Source: Brasilonema sennae CENA114 (lineage in GTDB: Bacteria > Cyanobacteriota > Cyanobacteriia > Cyanobacteriales > Nostocaceae). Taken from it: a stretch of 64,000 bases of DNA. The stretch lies in contig NZ_CP030118.1 in NCBI RefSeq assembly GCF_006968745.1, forward strand, positions 7,218,253 through 7,282,252. Direction: 5' to 3'. Position 1 is the first letter of the stretch; every line of letters begins with the position of its first letter. Positions 1-8,004 of the stretch are shown here, one piece after another. A program made the position numbers and the translations under genes. A model generated the notes under the pieces. That model searched no databases. It saw only the letters and a list, made by a program, of their open reading frames with translations, and was not told where the DNA came from.

Positions 1-1
1 A

Positions 2-862
2 CAAAAAATAGGGCAGACTTCTGTTTCTCCTATCTTGGCAGAAGTTATCAGCTCCAAATTCGGTGAAGCTGCCGATGCTCCAGCTCTTAGCCGCCCAAAG
101 GGCGATCGCTGGTTTGCTGGAATTATCTTGGGACTGGCACACACTTCACCGAAATTTGCCACCACCTTAAGTGCGATCGCCTCAACTGAAATCTCTCACC
201 TAACTCAAGATATCTCAATCCCAACACGACACAGCGAGTACGCAACAGGTGCAACTCACACTCTCATAACCACACTACCAACTCTAGATATACTTCCAGT
301 CCGTTGGTTAGTGGTAGAACTGTTGGTTTTGCTATCTCAAAAAGGTGACGAGTACGCCCAAACCGAAGCAGGGGGGCAATTATTGCAGCAACTCAAACCT
401 ACTCGCTTCTTTAAAAATGGAGTACTTGCCTTTAACTGTGCGCAAGTTCCTCGTTGGTTAGCCATCAGTCATGAAGCAGCCGAAGCCTATAAAACTTCTG
501 CTAGTCCTCAGATAAAGCAAGGTTATTTGCTTGATGTGGGTGAACAGTGGTTATGGAGTTTGATGCCAACAGACTTAAATCTCAGTCAACTCAAAAGTGA
601 CATCTCGGTATCGGGTGCTACTACAGACACTTTTGTGGCATCTTTGGGCATAGATGCAGAACGTTGGTTTAGTTGCGTTGCTTTGGGACTTGCGTTGGTA
701 TCGCCAAGAATTGCTGAGGTTTTGTCTGCGATTGTGCCAGGTAAGGTTCCCTCTGGCAGCATCGCCACAAGCGTTCCTGTCACAACCGTAGTTTCTCCAC
801 CACCATCTGAACAAACAATACTCGACTCGGTTCTCCAAGAAGAAGGATCGCTACAGCGATGA
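2..862 (+). CDS. hypothetical protein, 5' end cut by the window edge
   Basis: The reading frame is open from the left edge to a TGA at 860-862, about 286 residues, so the true start lies outside the window; the first in-frame start-like codon is a TTG at 35. I do not recognise the family. Two similar segments with an RWF...LGLA..SP...LSAI pattern lie near the beginning and end of the visible part, suggesting an internal duplication. The middle is Trp/Leu-rich with no obvious membrane span. The stop overlaps the next start (ATGA at 859-862), so the two genes are translationally coupled. The call as a real gene rests on this coupling and on continuous, protein-like composition. Confidence 0.7.
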   Translation, partial: QKIGQTSVSPILAEVISSKFGEAADAPALSRPKGDRWFAGIILGLAHTSPKFATTLSAIASTEISHLTQDISIPTRHSEYATGATHTLITTLPTLDILPVRWLVVELLVLLSQKGDEYAQTEAGGQLLQQLKPTRFFKNGVLAFNCAQVPRWLAISHEAAEAYKTSASPQIKQGYLLDVGEQWLWSLMPTDLNLSQLKSDISVSGATTDTFVASLGIDAERWFSCVALGLALVSPRIAEVLSAIVPGKVPSGSIATSVPVTTVVSPPPSEQTILDSVLQEEGSLQR

Positions 863-1926
863 CTATTGACGAACAACTGTTATCTCGTGTTGAAGCCTTA
901 CGTATTCCTTTGGATGATCCCGACTTGCCCATCGACTGGAAAGACTGGTATCACTTCCTTCTTTGGGATCTACAGGGAAAAATACGGATACTGGTGAACA
1001 TAGCGCTGGTGGGAAGACCAGAACAGGGAGAGATTCAAGTCAGTTTTTTGATTAATATAGCTAGCGACCTGCTTCCTGCAGAATACCACATTGATATTCC
1101 CATAGCAACATTTGGTACTGCCTTGAGTTTGGAATGGCAACCCGACATGGTGCGCCAAAACCCCTTGCGGATTTTCGGAAACGGACTCAACCTAGAAATT
1201 AACGGCAAGCACTCGACGCTAGAAGTCCGGGACGAAAGAATGCAATTATCGATTCGTTTTCAAGGCGAGGCACAAGCCATGCCCTTATTAGTTACTGAAG
1301 ATTCACCCTTTGGTAGTGGTTTCATCGGTTGGGGTTTAGTACCAGGTTTACAGGTTATGGGAGAATTATCTGTAGGCGGACAAAGCTTCAGTATCGACGA
1401 GAATTGGTTTAGCTATCATGACCGCAACTTTGGTCGTTTTCGTTGGGGTGAAGATATTGGGTGGGAATGGTTTGTCGCTTTCGCCACTTGTGATGATGGT
1501 CGGCAAATAACCTTAGTTTTAGACCAACGTACCAACAAAGACCATTCTAGCAAAGGCTTACCCTATATTTTTGTCTATATTGGTAACGAGTTAACCAAAG
1601 TTTTTATGGGTTCTAGTTTATACATTAACTGGGAATGGTCGCCTTCTGCTGTCACGCCTGTGCGTCTCCCTGGAATTATGGCTTCGCTGTTTGGCGATCG
1701 CGCCATCAGAGTTCCTCAAGCCCTGCAAGTCGAAGCTGCTGATCAACAAGGTCGATTGCTACTCAATGTCCAATTTGAAACGATAGCAGAGTTAGTTGTG
1801 CCAGACAATCAAGACCGTCAATATACTTTCATTGAGGAAGTCACTGGCACAGTTGAAGTTAGCCTTTTTCTACAAGGAGAAACTCTACAAGCAAAGGGAT
1901 TACTTTATGGAGAATACGTACTTTAA
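859..1926 (+). CDS. lipocalin-like / CrtC-AttH-type beta-barrel protein
   Basis: A 355-residue protein whose ATG overlaps the stop of the upstream gene by four bases. The middle carries a W-F-S-Y-H-D-R-N-F-G-R-F-R-W-G segment (about residues 183-197) followed by GWEWFVAFATCDDGRQITLVL. This pattern recalls the hydroxyneurosporene synthase (CrtC)/AttH lipocalin-like fold, where the conserved Y-x-D/H-x-N-x-G lines the barrel. No signal peptide or membrane span is seen. By family it could bind or hydrate a hydrophobic substrate such as a carotenoid or lipid, but that is inference. The tight coupling with the unknown upstream gene suggests a joint role. Confidence 0.65.
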   Translation: MTIDEQLLSRVEALRIPLDDPDLPIDWKDWYHFLLWDLQGKIRILVNIALVGRPEQGEIQVSFLINIASDLLPAEYHIDIPIATFGTALSLEWQPDMVRQNPLRIFGNGLNLEINGKHSTLEVRDERMQLSIRFQGEAQAMPLLVTEDSPFGSGFIGWGLVPGLQVMGELSVGGQSFSIDENWFSYHDRNFGRFRWGEDIGWEWFVAFATCDDGRQITLVLDQRTNKDHSSKGLPYIFVYIGNELTKVFMGSSLYINWEWSPSAVTPVRLPGIMASLFGDRAIRVPQALQVEAADQQGRLLLNVQFETIAELVVPDNQDRQYTFIEEVTGTVEVSLFLQGETLQAKGLLYGEYVL

Positions 1927-2038
1927 CCCTAGTAGCGCCTCTAGGCTAAAATGTTAGGTATTTCTGACTTTTGAGCCGAGGAATGAGAGCAATGTCCTAG
2001 ATTCAATACCTGAGAGTTGCTGGTCGCTAGACATCGGA

Positions 2039-2073
2039 CTTGACAATATACATACTTACCCAGTTTTGTCAAG
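2039..2073. promoter_or_regulatory. paired CTTGAC/GTCAAG half-sites upstream of the first response regulator
   Basis: CTTGACAA at 2039-2046 and its exact complement TTGTCAAG at 2066-2073 form an 8-bp inverted repeat 27 bp before the regulator start at 2100. The same hexamer CTTGAC recurs as a direct repeat at 5422-5438, so this may be an autoregulatory site. TTGACA at 2040-2045 could also simply be a -35 box. Confidence 0.3.
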
Positions 2074-2099
2074 CCCTAACAAGTTAGAAGTGGGTCATT

Positions 2100-2774
2100 A
2101 TGAGAATTTTGATAGTTGAAGATGACGATCGCATTGCCAAGCCATTAGCTGAGTATTTAAGACGCCAACACCATATTGTGGATATCACAAGCGATGGAAT
2201 TGAGGGCTGGGAATGGTCTCAATCAGGGTTATACGAACTCATTTTATTAGATTTAATGCTCCCTAAATTAGATGGAATTACTCTGTGTCAGCGTTTACGT
2301 GCGGCTTCATCTAACGCTCTCATCTTAATGCTGACAGCACGAGATACAACAGGCGATAAAATTATTGGACTCGATGCTGGTGCTGATGATTATTTAGTCA
2401 AGCCGTTTGATCTAAAAGAGTTAGCAGCACGCATCAGGGCTTTAGCTAGGAGAAGTCAAGAGATTCGCCCACCGATTTTAATTCACGGGGAAATGCAACT
2501 CGATCCTGCTACCCAACAGGTTACTTATGCAGGGGATGCTCTATCATTAACCCCTAAAGAATACATGATATTAGAATGTTTTTTGAGAAACCCAAATCAA
2601 GTTTTGACTCGTTCGGCAATCCTCGATAAACTGTGGGAAATTGATAAATCTTCTGGAGAAGGAAGTATCAAAACTCATATCACCAATTTACGGAATAAAC
2701 TCAGATCTGCTGGAAGTTCAGAAGACTTCATCGAAAATATTTATGGTATTGGTTATCGTCTCGGTCACAAGTAA
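2100..2774 (+). CDS. OmpR-family two-component response regulator
   Basis: A 224-residue DNA-binding regulator. The receiver domain (about 1-120) has the acidic EDDD start (7-10), phosphoacceptor Asp51 in LLDLMLP, T/A at MLTARD, and Lys in the LVKPFD motif. The C-terminal winged helix (about 128-222) ends with the typical IKTHITNLRNKL and YGIGYRLG. It lies 90 bp upstream of its likely kinase, same strand. The closest cyanobacterial relatives by pattern are RppA/NrsR-type regulators. A PepSY gene and a small membrane-protein gene downstream are likely targets, since their shared promoter region holds an OmpR-like direct repeat. Confidence 0.9.
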   Translation: MRILIVEDDDRIAKPLAEYLRRQHHIVDITSDGIEGWEWSQSGLYELILLDLMLPKLDGITLCQRLRAASSNALILMLTARDTTGDKIIGLDAGADDYLVKPFDLKELAARIRALARRSQEIRPPILIHGEMQLDPATQQVTYAGDALSLTPKEYMILECFLRNPNQVLTRSAILDKLWEIDKSSGEGSIKTHITNLRNKLRSAGSSEDFIENIYGIGYRLGHK

Positions 2775-2864
2775 AATAATTTAGTAGAAATCTTTGGTCA
2801 GTTTTTCACAGTTAAAGCAACAAAGCTCTCTGCTAGTAACTGATAATTTAATAGTCACAAGAAT

Positions 2865-4097
2865 GTGTTTCAAAAAATTCGGTATCGGTTGTTATTGTCT
2901 TACTTAGTGGTGTTCGCATCGCTGCTGGCAATATTTGGGATCGCAGTCCGAGTTGCTTTCACTCGCAGTCTGACTCAACAAACAACAAATAGACTCATAG
3001 CCATAGGACAAGGTGCGGCTGCAAATGTAGAGTTTGAAAAAGGTCACCTGACAGTAGAAAGTGACTTTCGTCCACAAGACTTAATAACTCGTCATCAAGC
3101 ATTGCAGTGGTTTGATATTCAGGGAAATTTGATTGCCCAACAAGGAGAAACTGTCTTAACTTTACCCTTGTTACCAAGCAAAATGGTGCAAATTCAGACT
3201 GATAAAGTTCCTATTCAAGCAGTGACTATACCAATTATTGGTAGCGATAATAATCAACTAGTTGGGTATGTCAGAGTAAGTCAATCTCTAGAAGAATTTG
3301 AGGAAACCCTGGAAAAATTGGACTGGGGATTAGGCGGTGGAATTATTATAACTTTGGTTCTTAGTGGAGTTGGGGGAATTTTACTAACTCGTCAAGCGAT
3401 GCAGCCAATTGAGGAGAGTTTTCAAAGACTCAAACAGTTTACTGCTGATGCTTCCCACGAACTACGCAGTCCGTTAATGGCAATTAAAATTAATGCTGAT
3501 TTGGCGCTAGAATACCCAGAAGAAATAGGAGCAAAAGAGGTAGAAAAGTTTCAGGCGATCGCCAGCGCTACTAACCAGATGACTCGCCTCACAGAAGACT
3601 TACTATTCTTAGCACGCACCGATAAAGTTCCGAATCAAAATTGGGAGACTCTCAATTTAACGTCTATTTTAGAGAACTTAGTACAACTGTATAAACCTCA
3701 AGCTCAAGCCAAGCAAATTAACTTGATATCTCAGTTGAGCGAAAATCTTTATTTGATGGGTGATTCAGTTCAATTGACACGGCTATTTACGAATTTAATT
3801 GAAAACGCCCTTTATTACACACCATCATCCGGTGTAGTTGAAATCAAAACTAGTCGTGTCGCTTCCCAGCTTTATGTGAACGTGCAAGACACAGGTGTGG
3901 GAATTGCGCCAGAACATATCGACAAGGTTTTTGAGCGCTTTTGGCGAGCAGATCTGTCTCGTTCTTATTGGGGAGGTGGTTCTGGTTTGGGGTTAGCGAT
4001 CGCTCAAGCCATTGCTCAAAATCATGGTGGATTGATTACTGTCACGAGTCAATTAGGAATTGGTAGTTGTTTTACAGTACGCTTACCAGCTTCTTGA
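2865..4097 (+). CDS. sensor histidine kinase, partner of the first response regulator
   Basis: A 410-residue membrane kinase starting at GTG 2865 (MFQKIRYRLLLSYLVV). Transmembrane segments lie near residues 8-32 and 152-176 and enclose an extracytoplasmic sensing part of about 120 residues. The H box FTADASHELRSPL places the phosphoacceptor His near residue 197. The N box (FTNLIENALYYTP), G1 (DTGVGIAP) and G2 (GSGLGLAIAQ) of the ATPase domain follow. No clear HAMP domain is seen. The signal is unknown. It resembles the second kinase in this window so closely in layout and H-box sequence that the two systems probably arose by duplication. Confidence 0.9.
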   Translation: MFQKIRYRLLLSYLVVFASLLAIFGIAVRVAFTRSLTQQTTNRLIAIGQGAAANVEFEKGHLTVESDFRPQDLITRHQALQWFDIQGNLIAQQGETVLTLPLLPSKMVQIQTDKVPIQAVTIPIIGSDNNQLVGYVRVSQSLEEFEETLEKLDWGLGGGIIITLVLSGVGGILLTRQAMQPIEESFQRLKQFTADASHELRSPLMAIKINADLALEYPEEIGAKEVEKFQAIASATNQMTRLTEDLLFLARTDKVPNQNWETLNLTSILENLVQLYKPQAQAKQINLISQLSENLYLMGDSVQLTRLFTNLIENALYYTPSSGVVEIKTSRVASQLYVNVQDTGVGIAPEHIDKVFERFWRADLSRSYWGGGSGLGLAIAQAIAQNHGGLITVTSQLGIGSCFTVRLPAS

Positions 4098-4117
4098 CTA
4101 TCAAGACTTGATAAAAT

Positions 4118-4567
4118 TTACTTTTTATGCTTCATAAAATGACGCAGCAAGTACCAGAAGACAGCTAAATTCAAGAAAAGTACTATGAACTTTAGTATTG
4201 TAATTCCTTTAATTAACTCAAAGATTTCTGGAGGGATACTAATGCCAACAAGTCCCACAACTAACAGTGTTGCCCAAGATTTTTCATACCACAAACCAAC
4301 TGCTTCAATTGCAGTTACAATAGCATAAACCCCAATAGCTATTCCGCTGAATTTCAGTTTTGTTGGACTTATCTTCAGAATTTTATCTATGAGCAATTCA
4401 ATAATTGTCATTTTGGTTTCTAAAACATAAGATTCTGAAAAATCAGCTAAGTTTTGGTAATTTTTTAGTGCTAATAGCAAGGCGATAGAAGTAACAGCTA
4501 AGAGTGAAGCGACAAAGGTCTTGTAAATGACAATTGCTAATAAACCAGGTGGGCGCTTATTTTTCAC
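4118..4567 (-). CDS. DUF2127-family small membrane protein
   Basis: A 149-residue protein converging on the kinase gene with 20 bp between the stops. It starts RPPGLLAIVIYKTF, has a second patch IEAVGLWYEKSWATLLVV, and contains IPPEIFELI, the pattern of the DUF2127 family of about four-span membrane proteins. Four hydrophobic stretches are visible. The function is not established. The position between a two-component system and the PepSY gene suggests a role in the cell envelope, but that is context only. Confidence 0.75.
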   Translation of the reverse strand: MKNKRPPGLLAIVIYKTFVASLLAVTSIALLLALKNYQNLADFSESYVLETKMTIIELLIDKILKISPTKLKFSGIAIGVYAIVTAIEAVGLWYEKSWATLLVVGLVGISIPPEIFELIKGITILKFIVLFLNLAVFWYLLRHFMKHKK

Positions 4568-4745
4568 GTAACCTCTTCAAATTGTTTAATATCTACTTGA
4601 TTCTAATCCCAATTATACAAATAAGGGATTGTGAAGGTTATCTTCAACAATCCCCATGTAGTTGATGTTTTGTTAATACGCGCTACAGCAGTATTTTACT
4701 TAACTTCTGGTGCTTACAACTGAGATAGTGTAAATTTCAATTTCC

Positions 4746-5240
4746 CTACTTACCATCATCATTAGTTTCACCATCGCCATCACTGGTTTGCTGAACTTGA
4801 ATGCTACTTTTGGGGCGAGTGGCTTCATTCTTATCGTCTTCTTGATTGGCATTCTCAGTGTAGAGAACCTTAGCATTACCAGCATCAACTTTAATCTCTT
4901 GCTGGGCAATTTCTACAGCATAAACTAAGTTGCCATTTTCATTTTCGAGTTTGACGCTGCTAGCTTTACCTCCTACAGATGTTTCAGCTGCTTGCTGTGC
5001 TTGTTGTGCTGTAATTTTAGCTAGAGGTTGTAATTTAGTTGCTTCTTGCTGTTCTTGTGCATCGTCGTTGGTTTCACCATCGCCATCACTAGCTTGCGCA
5101 ACTTGGGTAACACTATGATGCTGACGCACAATTGCAACTGGAGATTGTGGTTGTTTTGCAGACACAACTCGCGATAATCCAGCAAGTCCCAAAGTACCAA
5201 AAAAAGCTGTTGTCAAAATGATTTTTGTTGAAGTTTTCAT
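4746..5240 (-). CDS. secreted PepSY-domain protein
   Basis: A 164-residue protein. I start it at the ATG at 5240, because MKTSTKIILTTAFFGTLGLA begins a signal peptide and AAAGG lies upstream on the minus strand; the frame also stays open to a Met at 5309. The mature part has a PepSY module (about residues 77-130: KITAQQAQQAAE...VKLENENGNLVYAVEI). It is flanked on both sides by near-identical acidic SDGDGETNDD motifs. PepSY proteins usually sit outside the membrane and modulate proteases or sensors. It is divergent from the next gene, and both face a putative shared regulator site, so it may act as a feedback or metal-sensing partner of the neighbouring kinase (inference). Confidence 0.8.
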   Translation of the reverse strand: MKTSTKIILTTAFFGTLGLAGLSRVVSAKQPQSPVAIVRQHHSVTQVAQASDGDGETNDDAQEQQEATKLQPLAKITAQQAQQAAETSVGGKASSVKLENENGNLVYAVEIAQQEIKVDAGNAKVLYTENANQEDDKNEATRPKSSIQVQQTSDGDGETNDDGK

Positions 5241-5293
5241 AGTTGTAGAATACCTTTCATTCTGGGTTTGTCTTTTCACGGTATGTAAGAAAA

Positions 5294-5310
5294 GTTCAGA
5301 AATAGTCAAG
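5294..5310 (-). promoter_or_regulatory. imperfect OmpR-type direct repeat upstream of the PepSY gene
   Basis: Read on the minus strand this is CTTGAC, five bases, then CTGAAC, upstream of a possible -10 TACATA. It matches the spacing of the perfect repeat at 5422-5438 on the divergent side. An OmpR-class regulator encoded next door could bind here. Confidence 0.4.
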
Positions 5311-5421
5311 ATTGGTTGGAGTTAACAAAATTCAATATCAAATCGTTAAATCAAGTAAGAATTAGAGATTTAAGCAATTTTCTATTCATCTATCAAGGGT
5401 AAATTCCGCTTGAAATAAAAT

Positions 5422-5454
5422 CTTGACTTTTTCTTGACCTTTGGTGTGTATAGT
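5422..5454 (+). promoter_or_regulatory. perfect CTTGAC-N5-CTTGAC direct repeat with a downstream -10 box
   Basis: CTTGAC occurs at 5422-5427 and again at 5433-5438, an 11-bp period typical of OmpR/PmrA-class operators. TATAGT at 5449-5454 can serve as the -10 element, so the repeat sits over the -35 position, as expected for an activator site. This argues that transcription begins near 5460 and that the following gene starts downstream of that. Confidence 0.5.
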
Positions 5455-5547
5455 GCAATCACTATGAACTCCAGTTATGAAAAAAACTTTTCTCTGGTTC
5501 TATTGATGGGAGTGTTTTTAAGTACTATTTTTTATTGTGAAAAAGAA

Positions 5548-6321
5548 ATGAACAAAGTTGCAAAAGTCACAATTTTCTTCTGGATCATGAAGATCATCGC
5601 TACGACGCTTGGTGAGACAGCTGGTGACTTCATCTCAATGTCTCTTGGGCTGGGGTATTACATAGCGTTTGCCGTAACGTTCGCCATTCTGGCTATTTTC
5701 CTGTTTTTTCAAATTCAATCCGACAGATATCGTCCAGTCCTTTATTGGGCGGCTATCATTGCGACAACCACAGCCGGAACCGAAGTTTCAGACCTGATGG
5801 ATCGATCTTTCGGATTGGGCTACGCAGTGGGATCGCTCATCTTGGTAGCCGGTCTGTTGAGCGTTCTTGCCATCTGGTACTATCGAGATCGGGATCTGAG
5901 CGTTTATCCGATTATGAGGAAAGACGCAGAGACCACCTATTGGCTGGCCATGGTGTTCTCCAACAGTTTGGGAACGGCTTTTGGTGACTTTCTGACAAGC
6001 AACTTGGGACTGAGCTATATCCACGGCGCATTCGTGACGGCTAGCGTCATTGGTGTTGTCATCGCGCTTCACTACCTAACAAAGTTGAGTGATATTCTCT
6101 TATTCTGGCTCGCGTTTATCTTCACGCGACCCTTCGGAGCCACCTTCGGAGATTTTCTTACCAAACCAGTCAAAGATGGCGGTCTATCACTGCCAAGGGG
6201 CTATGCTTCGGCGATCGCCTTTATCCTGCTTGCAGTTGTCCTATTCTTTTGCGTGCGAAATGAGAAAAAAAGTGCGTCATATCAAATCCGGGTAAATGCA
6301 CATGGTATAAAAAACCCATAA
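5548..6321 (+). CDS. COG4705-like multi-span membrane protein with four internal repeats
   Basis: The chosen start (MNKVAKVTIFFWIMKI) gives 257 residues; in-frame alternatives lie at 5464 and 5434, the latter inside the predicted promoter. Four copies of a motif G-x-x-x-x-D-F/L-...-LG-L-x-Y recur (GETAGDFISMSLGLGY, GTEVSDLMDRSFGLGY, GTAFGDFLTSNLGLSY, GATFGDFLTKP), each between hydrophobic helices. This is the architecture of the uncharacterised COG4705 membrane family. It faces the PepSY gene with likely shared control. The coding sequence has more GC-ending codons than its neighbours, which may indicate acquisition from another lineage. Function unknown. Confidence 0.75.
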   Translation: MNKVAKVTIFFWIMKIIATTLGETAGDFISMSLGLGYYIAFAVTFAILAIFLFFQIQSDRYRPVLYWAAIIATTTAGTEVSDLMDRSFGLGYAVGSLILVAGLLSVLAIWYYRDRDLSVYPIMRKDAETTYWLAMVFSNSLGTAFGDFLTSNLGLSYIHGAFVTASVIGVVIALHYLTKLSDILLFWLAFIFTRPFGATFGDFLTKPVKDGGLSLPRGYASAIAFILLAVVLFFCVRNEKKSASYQIRVNAHGIKNP

Positions 6322-6504
6322 GCATTATAAATTAAGGGTGAAGGTTTGTGGGAACTGCGTGCAATCAACAGGATTTGATATCAGCCACTTGAGTGATGCA
6401 TTTAAGCAGATAGATGATTCACCCCTCATCCTCGGAATTGTAGGTTTGCTAAACCTTCCCCTTCTGATTTTTGGTTTTGCTGAAACGATGAATGACATTA
6501 AAAT

Positions 6505-7203
6505 ATGCTCCGAAAAATTTCAACTTTCTGGTTGCGTTATATACATCCTCGTTTGGCTCCTTTAATTGCCACAATTGGTATTGTTGGACTTATTAGTTGT
6601 CTGCTTATCCTTTTTGTTTTAGCAAACTTAGCTGAAGAGGTTTTAGAGCGAGAAGCTTTTGCATTTGATACGACTTTTCTGTTATGGCTACATCAGTTTG
6701 CTAATCCAACTCTAGATAATTTAATGCTGGCTATAACGAGTCTTGGTAGTTCAACGACAGTAGTAGTAGTGGCAGCATTGACTTTAGGAACACTTTGGTG
6801 GCGACATTACCGAGTCGAAACATATATTTTTGTGCTTACCTGTTTAGGAGGGTTAATTTTAAATAGAGGGTTAAAGTTATTTTTCTCTAAACCTCGTCCG
6901 CAACTTTGGACTCTTTTGATTTCTGAGAAGTCTTTTAGTTTTCCCAGTGGTCATGCATTAGGTTCTATGGTACTGTACGGTTTTATTGCTTATATACTAG
7001 CTACTCATTATCGGAAATTTTCACAGATAATCTACACTTTAGCAGTTATTTTAATTGTGGCAATTGGTACCAGTCGGCTGTATTTAGGAGTACATTGGCC
7101 GACAGATATAATTGCAGGTTACGGTATTGGATTTTTGTGGTTGATGATATGTATCACAATGCTGAAGCTACAGAGATTAAGGCAGGGACAGTCTCTTGAT
7201 TGA
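6505..7203 (+). CDS. PAP2-family membrane phosphatase (copy 1)
   Basis: A 232-residue, roughly six-span protein of the type 2 phosphatidic acid phosphatase superfamily. The three catalytic motifs are present: KLFFSKPRP, SFPSGHA and SRLYLGVHWPTDI. These hydrolyse lipid phosphates such as phosphatidate or undecaprenyl pyrophosphate at the outer face of the membrane. The exact substrate cannot be told. A paralogue with an almost identical first third lies at 13816. The ribosome binding site is weak. The ATG used here matches the start that the paralogue also preserves. It precedes the second two-component system by 119 bp. Confidence 0.88.
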   Translation: MLRKISTFWLRYIHPRLAPLIATIGIVGLISCLLILFVLANLAEEVLEREAFAFDTTFLLWLHQFANPTLDNLMLAITSLGSSTTVVVVAALTLGTLWWRHYRVETYIFVLTCLGGLILNRGLKLFFSKPRPQLWTLLISEKSFSFPSGHALGSMVLYGFIAYILATHYRKFSQIIYTLAVILIVAIGTSRLYLGVHWPTDIIAGYGIGFLWLMICITMLKLQRLRQGQSLD

Positions 7204-7322
7204 AAAAGCTAAACTTGATTGATCGGTTGTGGTGGGATGAAATAGCGCATATGTTCGTTCTCGTAACACTGTTAATATAGAACTACATTGTTTTTGGCTA
7301 GTGAAACAACAGAAAGACAACT

Positions 7323-8000
7323 GTGAAAATTCTCTTGGTGGAAGACGATGAGCGGATTGCCCTAGCACTAGCAGAAGCGTTAACTGACCAACATTATGTG
7401 GTTGATATCGCGTCGGATGGTCAAGTAGGGTGGGAGTTTGTAGAAATTTTTTTCTATGACTTAATTGTATTAGATATAATGTTACCTCAGTTAGATGGTA
7501 TCAGCTTTTGCCAGCAGTTGCGTAGAAGAGGTTATTCTATGCCAATTATAATGCTGACAGCTAAAGATACAAGCACTGATAAAGTTATGGGGCTAGATGT
7601 AGGTGCAGATGATTATGTGGTCAAACCCTTTGATTTACAAGAGTTAATGGCTCGAATTCGCGCTTTGCTGCGACGTGGAATTGCTATTTTACCTCCTGTT
7701 CTAGAATGGGAAGATTTGTGTTTAGACTCTAGTAAACTTGAGGTGACATATAAGGGAAAGTCGATACATTTTTCTCCAAAAGAATATCGAATATTAGAGT
7801 TATTTATGCGTCATACTCATCGAGTGTTTAGTCGTAGTGAAATTATTGAGCATCTTTGGTCTTTTGAGAAAATACCAGGAGAAGAAACAGTTAAAGTTCA
7901 CATTAAAAGTTTACGTCAAAAATTAAAATTAGCTGGAGCATCTACTGATTTTATCGAGACAATCTACGGCTTGGGTTATCGCCTCAAGCAATCTTCTTAA
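7323..8000 (+). CDS. OmpR-family two-component response regulator (second)
   Basis: A 225-residue regulator starting at GTG 7323. The receiver has EDDE (7-10), Asp51 in LDIMLP, MLTAKD and VVKPFD; the winged helix ends with VKVHIKSLRQKL and YGLGYRL. The layout and many residues match the regulator at 2100, so the two are probably paralogues. It is four bases from the following kinase gene, which indicates one operon. Confidence 0.9.
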   Translation: MKILLVEDDERIALALAEALTDQHYVVDIASDGQVGWEFVEIFFYDLIVLDIMLPQLDGISFCQQLRRRGYSMPIIMLTAKDTSTDKVMGLDVGADDYVVKPFDLQELMARIRALLRRGIAILPPVLEWEDLCLDSSKLEVTYKGKSIHFSPKEYRILELFMRHTHRVFSRSEIIEHLWSFEKIPGEETVKVHIKSLRQKLKLAGASTDFIETIYGLGYRLKQSS

Positions 8001-8004
8001 GTTT

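Noticed and set aside
6338..6565. 75-residue frame overlapping the first PAP2 start
   Set aside because: The end overlaps the PAP2 coding region in another frame and the second PAP2 copy does not keep it.
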